From JAAYKM01 sp964408155 (GTDB taxonomy: Bacteria > Desulfobacterota > Syntrophia > Syntrophales > JAAYKM01), in contig CAYOYJ010000127.1 in NCBI GenBank assembly GCA_964408155.1, positions 1-6,862 of the forward strand: a DNA stretch of 6,862 nt. Direction: 5' to 3'. The first letter of the stretch is position 1, and each line of letters starts with the position of its first letter. Shown here one piece after another: positions 5,947 through 6,862 of this stretch. Both the position numbers and the translations under genes were made by a program. The notes beneath the pieces are model-generated. The model ran no database searches and was not told the DNA's origin. It saw only the letters and a program-made list of their open reading frames with translations.

Positions 5947-6862
5947 ATGGACTATACGCCGCACACACCGGACGATATCGCGGCCATGCTTAAGGCGATC
6001 GGGGTTTCCAGTCTCGATGATCTCTTTCTGGACATTCCGGAAGCCTACCGGTTATCCGGATTGCCCGATCTTCCCCCGGCCCTCTCCGAACAGGAAGCCT
6101 GGCGGCACGTACTCGACCTGAGCGCGCAAAATACCTCTCCCGCCATGACGCTGATGGGTGCCGGCGCTTACCACCATTATATCCCGGCCGTCGTCGGTCA
6201 CATGATCGGACGCTCCGAGTTCTACACAGCCTACACGCCTTACCAGGCGGAAATCAGCCAGGGCATTCTCCAGGCCATTTATGAATACCAGACCATGATC
6301 GCCCGTTTGACGGGCCTGCCCGTCGCCAACGCCTCCATGTACGACGGGGCGTCCGCCATGGCGGAAGGAGCGGTCCTGGCCGGAAAAACCATAAACCGCG
6401 ACCGGATTCTCATCAGCCGCACCGTCCATCCCGAATACCGGCGGGTTGTCGCCACCTATTGCGCCGCCAACAGCTACACCCTGACGGAGATACCCTATGG
6501 CGCCGCGGGCAGGGTCGATACAGAAGCGCTCATGGCCGCCGTCGACGACCGGACCGCCGCCGTCTGCGTCCAGAGCCCGAATTTCTTCGGCATCATCGAG
6601 GATTTCCGGCAGATCGAACCGGTTGCACACAGCACGGGGGCTTTATTGATTGCCGGTTTTACCGACGCGACGTCTCTGGGGCTTCTGAAACCCGCCGGGG
6701 CATGGGGCGCCGACATCGTCTGCGGCGAAGGCCAGAGCTTCGGCAATCCCCTGAACTACGGCGGCCCCTACCTCGGCATCTTCGCCGCTACGGATAAATT
6801 CCTCCGGAAAATTCCCGGCCGGCTTTCCGGCATGACCGTCGATCTCGACGGAAACCGGGGCT
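5947..6862 (+). CDS. gcvPA: Glycine dehydrogenase (decarboxylating) subunit 1, P-protein alpha, 3' end cut by window
   Basis: Forms the PLP-dependent P-protein together with the GcvPB subunit; decarboxylates glycine and loads the aminomethyl group on lipoyl-H-protein. 305 codons are visible of the roughly 440-450 usual for the family. Recognisable blocks are MGAGAYHHYIPAVV (70-83), AYTPYQAEISQGILQAIYEY (95-114), NASMYDGASAMAEG (128-141), QSPNFFGIIED (209-219) and GADIVCGEGQSFGNPLNYGG (254-273). The catalytic PLP-lysine belongs to GcvPB, expected next and outside the window. The split P-protein is typical of many anaerobes and unlike the single-chain GcvP of Enterobacteria. The ATG has TGGGGTGA (5935-5942) 4 nt upstream. 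No frameshift is seen. Confidence 0.95.
   Translation, partial: MDYTPHTPDDIAAMLKAIGVSSLDDLFLDIPEAYRLSGLPDLPPALSEQEAWRHVLDLSAQNTSPAMTLMGAGAYHHYIPAVVGHMIGRSEFYTAYTPYQAEISQGILQAIYEYQTMIARLTGLPVANASMYDGASAMAEGAVLAGKTINRDRILISRTVHPEYRRVVATYCAANSYTLTEIPYGAAGRVDTEALMAAVDDRTAAVCVQSPNFFGIIEDFRQIEPVAHSTGALLIAGFTDATSLGLLKPAGAWGADIVCGEGQSFGNPLNYGGPYLGIFAATDKFLRKIPGRLSGMTVDLDGNRG

Noticed and set aside
6052..6746. Long frames opposite to or out of frame with gcvPA
   Set aside because: They are shadows of the GC-rich codon pattern of gcvPA, which has clear family motifs throughout.
1..6862. CRISPR array, tRNA, rRNA or toxin-antitoxin/defence genes
   Set aside because: No regularly spaced repeats, tRNA-like cloverleaf or recognisable defence proteins were seen on either strand.

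Overview
The window looks like chromosome of an anaerobic Gram-negative bacterium. A Desulfobacterota (deltaproteobacterial, Syntrophales-like) source is my best guess. It rests on the split glycine decarboxylase (a separate gcvPA) in the order gcvT-gcvH-gcvPA, a fairly high third-position GC in the gcv genes, and an IS1182-type insertion sequence beside a small metabolic operon. No marker gene here fixes the taxonomy, so this is an inference.

Layout. (1) Positions 1-318 hold a minus-strand open frame of 106 codons that runs off the left edge. It is unidentified and its upstream side is bounded by an insertion sequence. (2) Positions 324-1906 are a complete-looking IS1182-family element: 15-bp imperfect terminal inverted repeats, a palindromic CTAG at both outer edges, and one intact 452-aa DDE transposase on the plus strand. 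(3) Positions 1947-3709 are three tightly packed minus-strand genes, transcribed from right to left: a carboxymuconolactone decarboxylase (CMD)-like protein, a YbaK/EbsC-type aminoacyl-tRNA deacylase, and an exported protein with two Kre9/KNH-like repeats. A near-consensus sigma-70 promoter (TTGACA, 17 bp, TATATT) sits about 100 bp ahead of the first gene. If the IS is removed on paper, the left-edge open frame would follow the third gene by about 50 bp, so it may have been a fourth operon member now separated by the insertion. (4) Positions 3710-4166 are a 457-bp divergent intergenic region with that promoter on one side and a hairpin-rich gcvT leader on the other. (5) Positions 4167-6862 are the plus-strand glycine cleavage genes gcvT (T-protein), gcvH (lipoyl H-protein) and gcvPA (first half of P-protein, cut by the right edge). 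gcvPB is expected just beyond.

Function. P-protein decarboxylates glycine onto the lipoyl arm of H-protein, and T-protein passes the one-carbon unit to tetrahydrofolate. The system can run in either direction in anaerobes. I could not find the usual glycine riboswitch upstream of gcvT. The gcvT-gcvH gap (250 bp) is unusually wide and carries a perfect 6+3+6 inverted repeat. I see no clear sign of a wholly new system. The points most worth checking are the interrupted left-edge gene, the exported double-repeat protein in its operon, and the non-riboswitch leader of gcvT.
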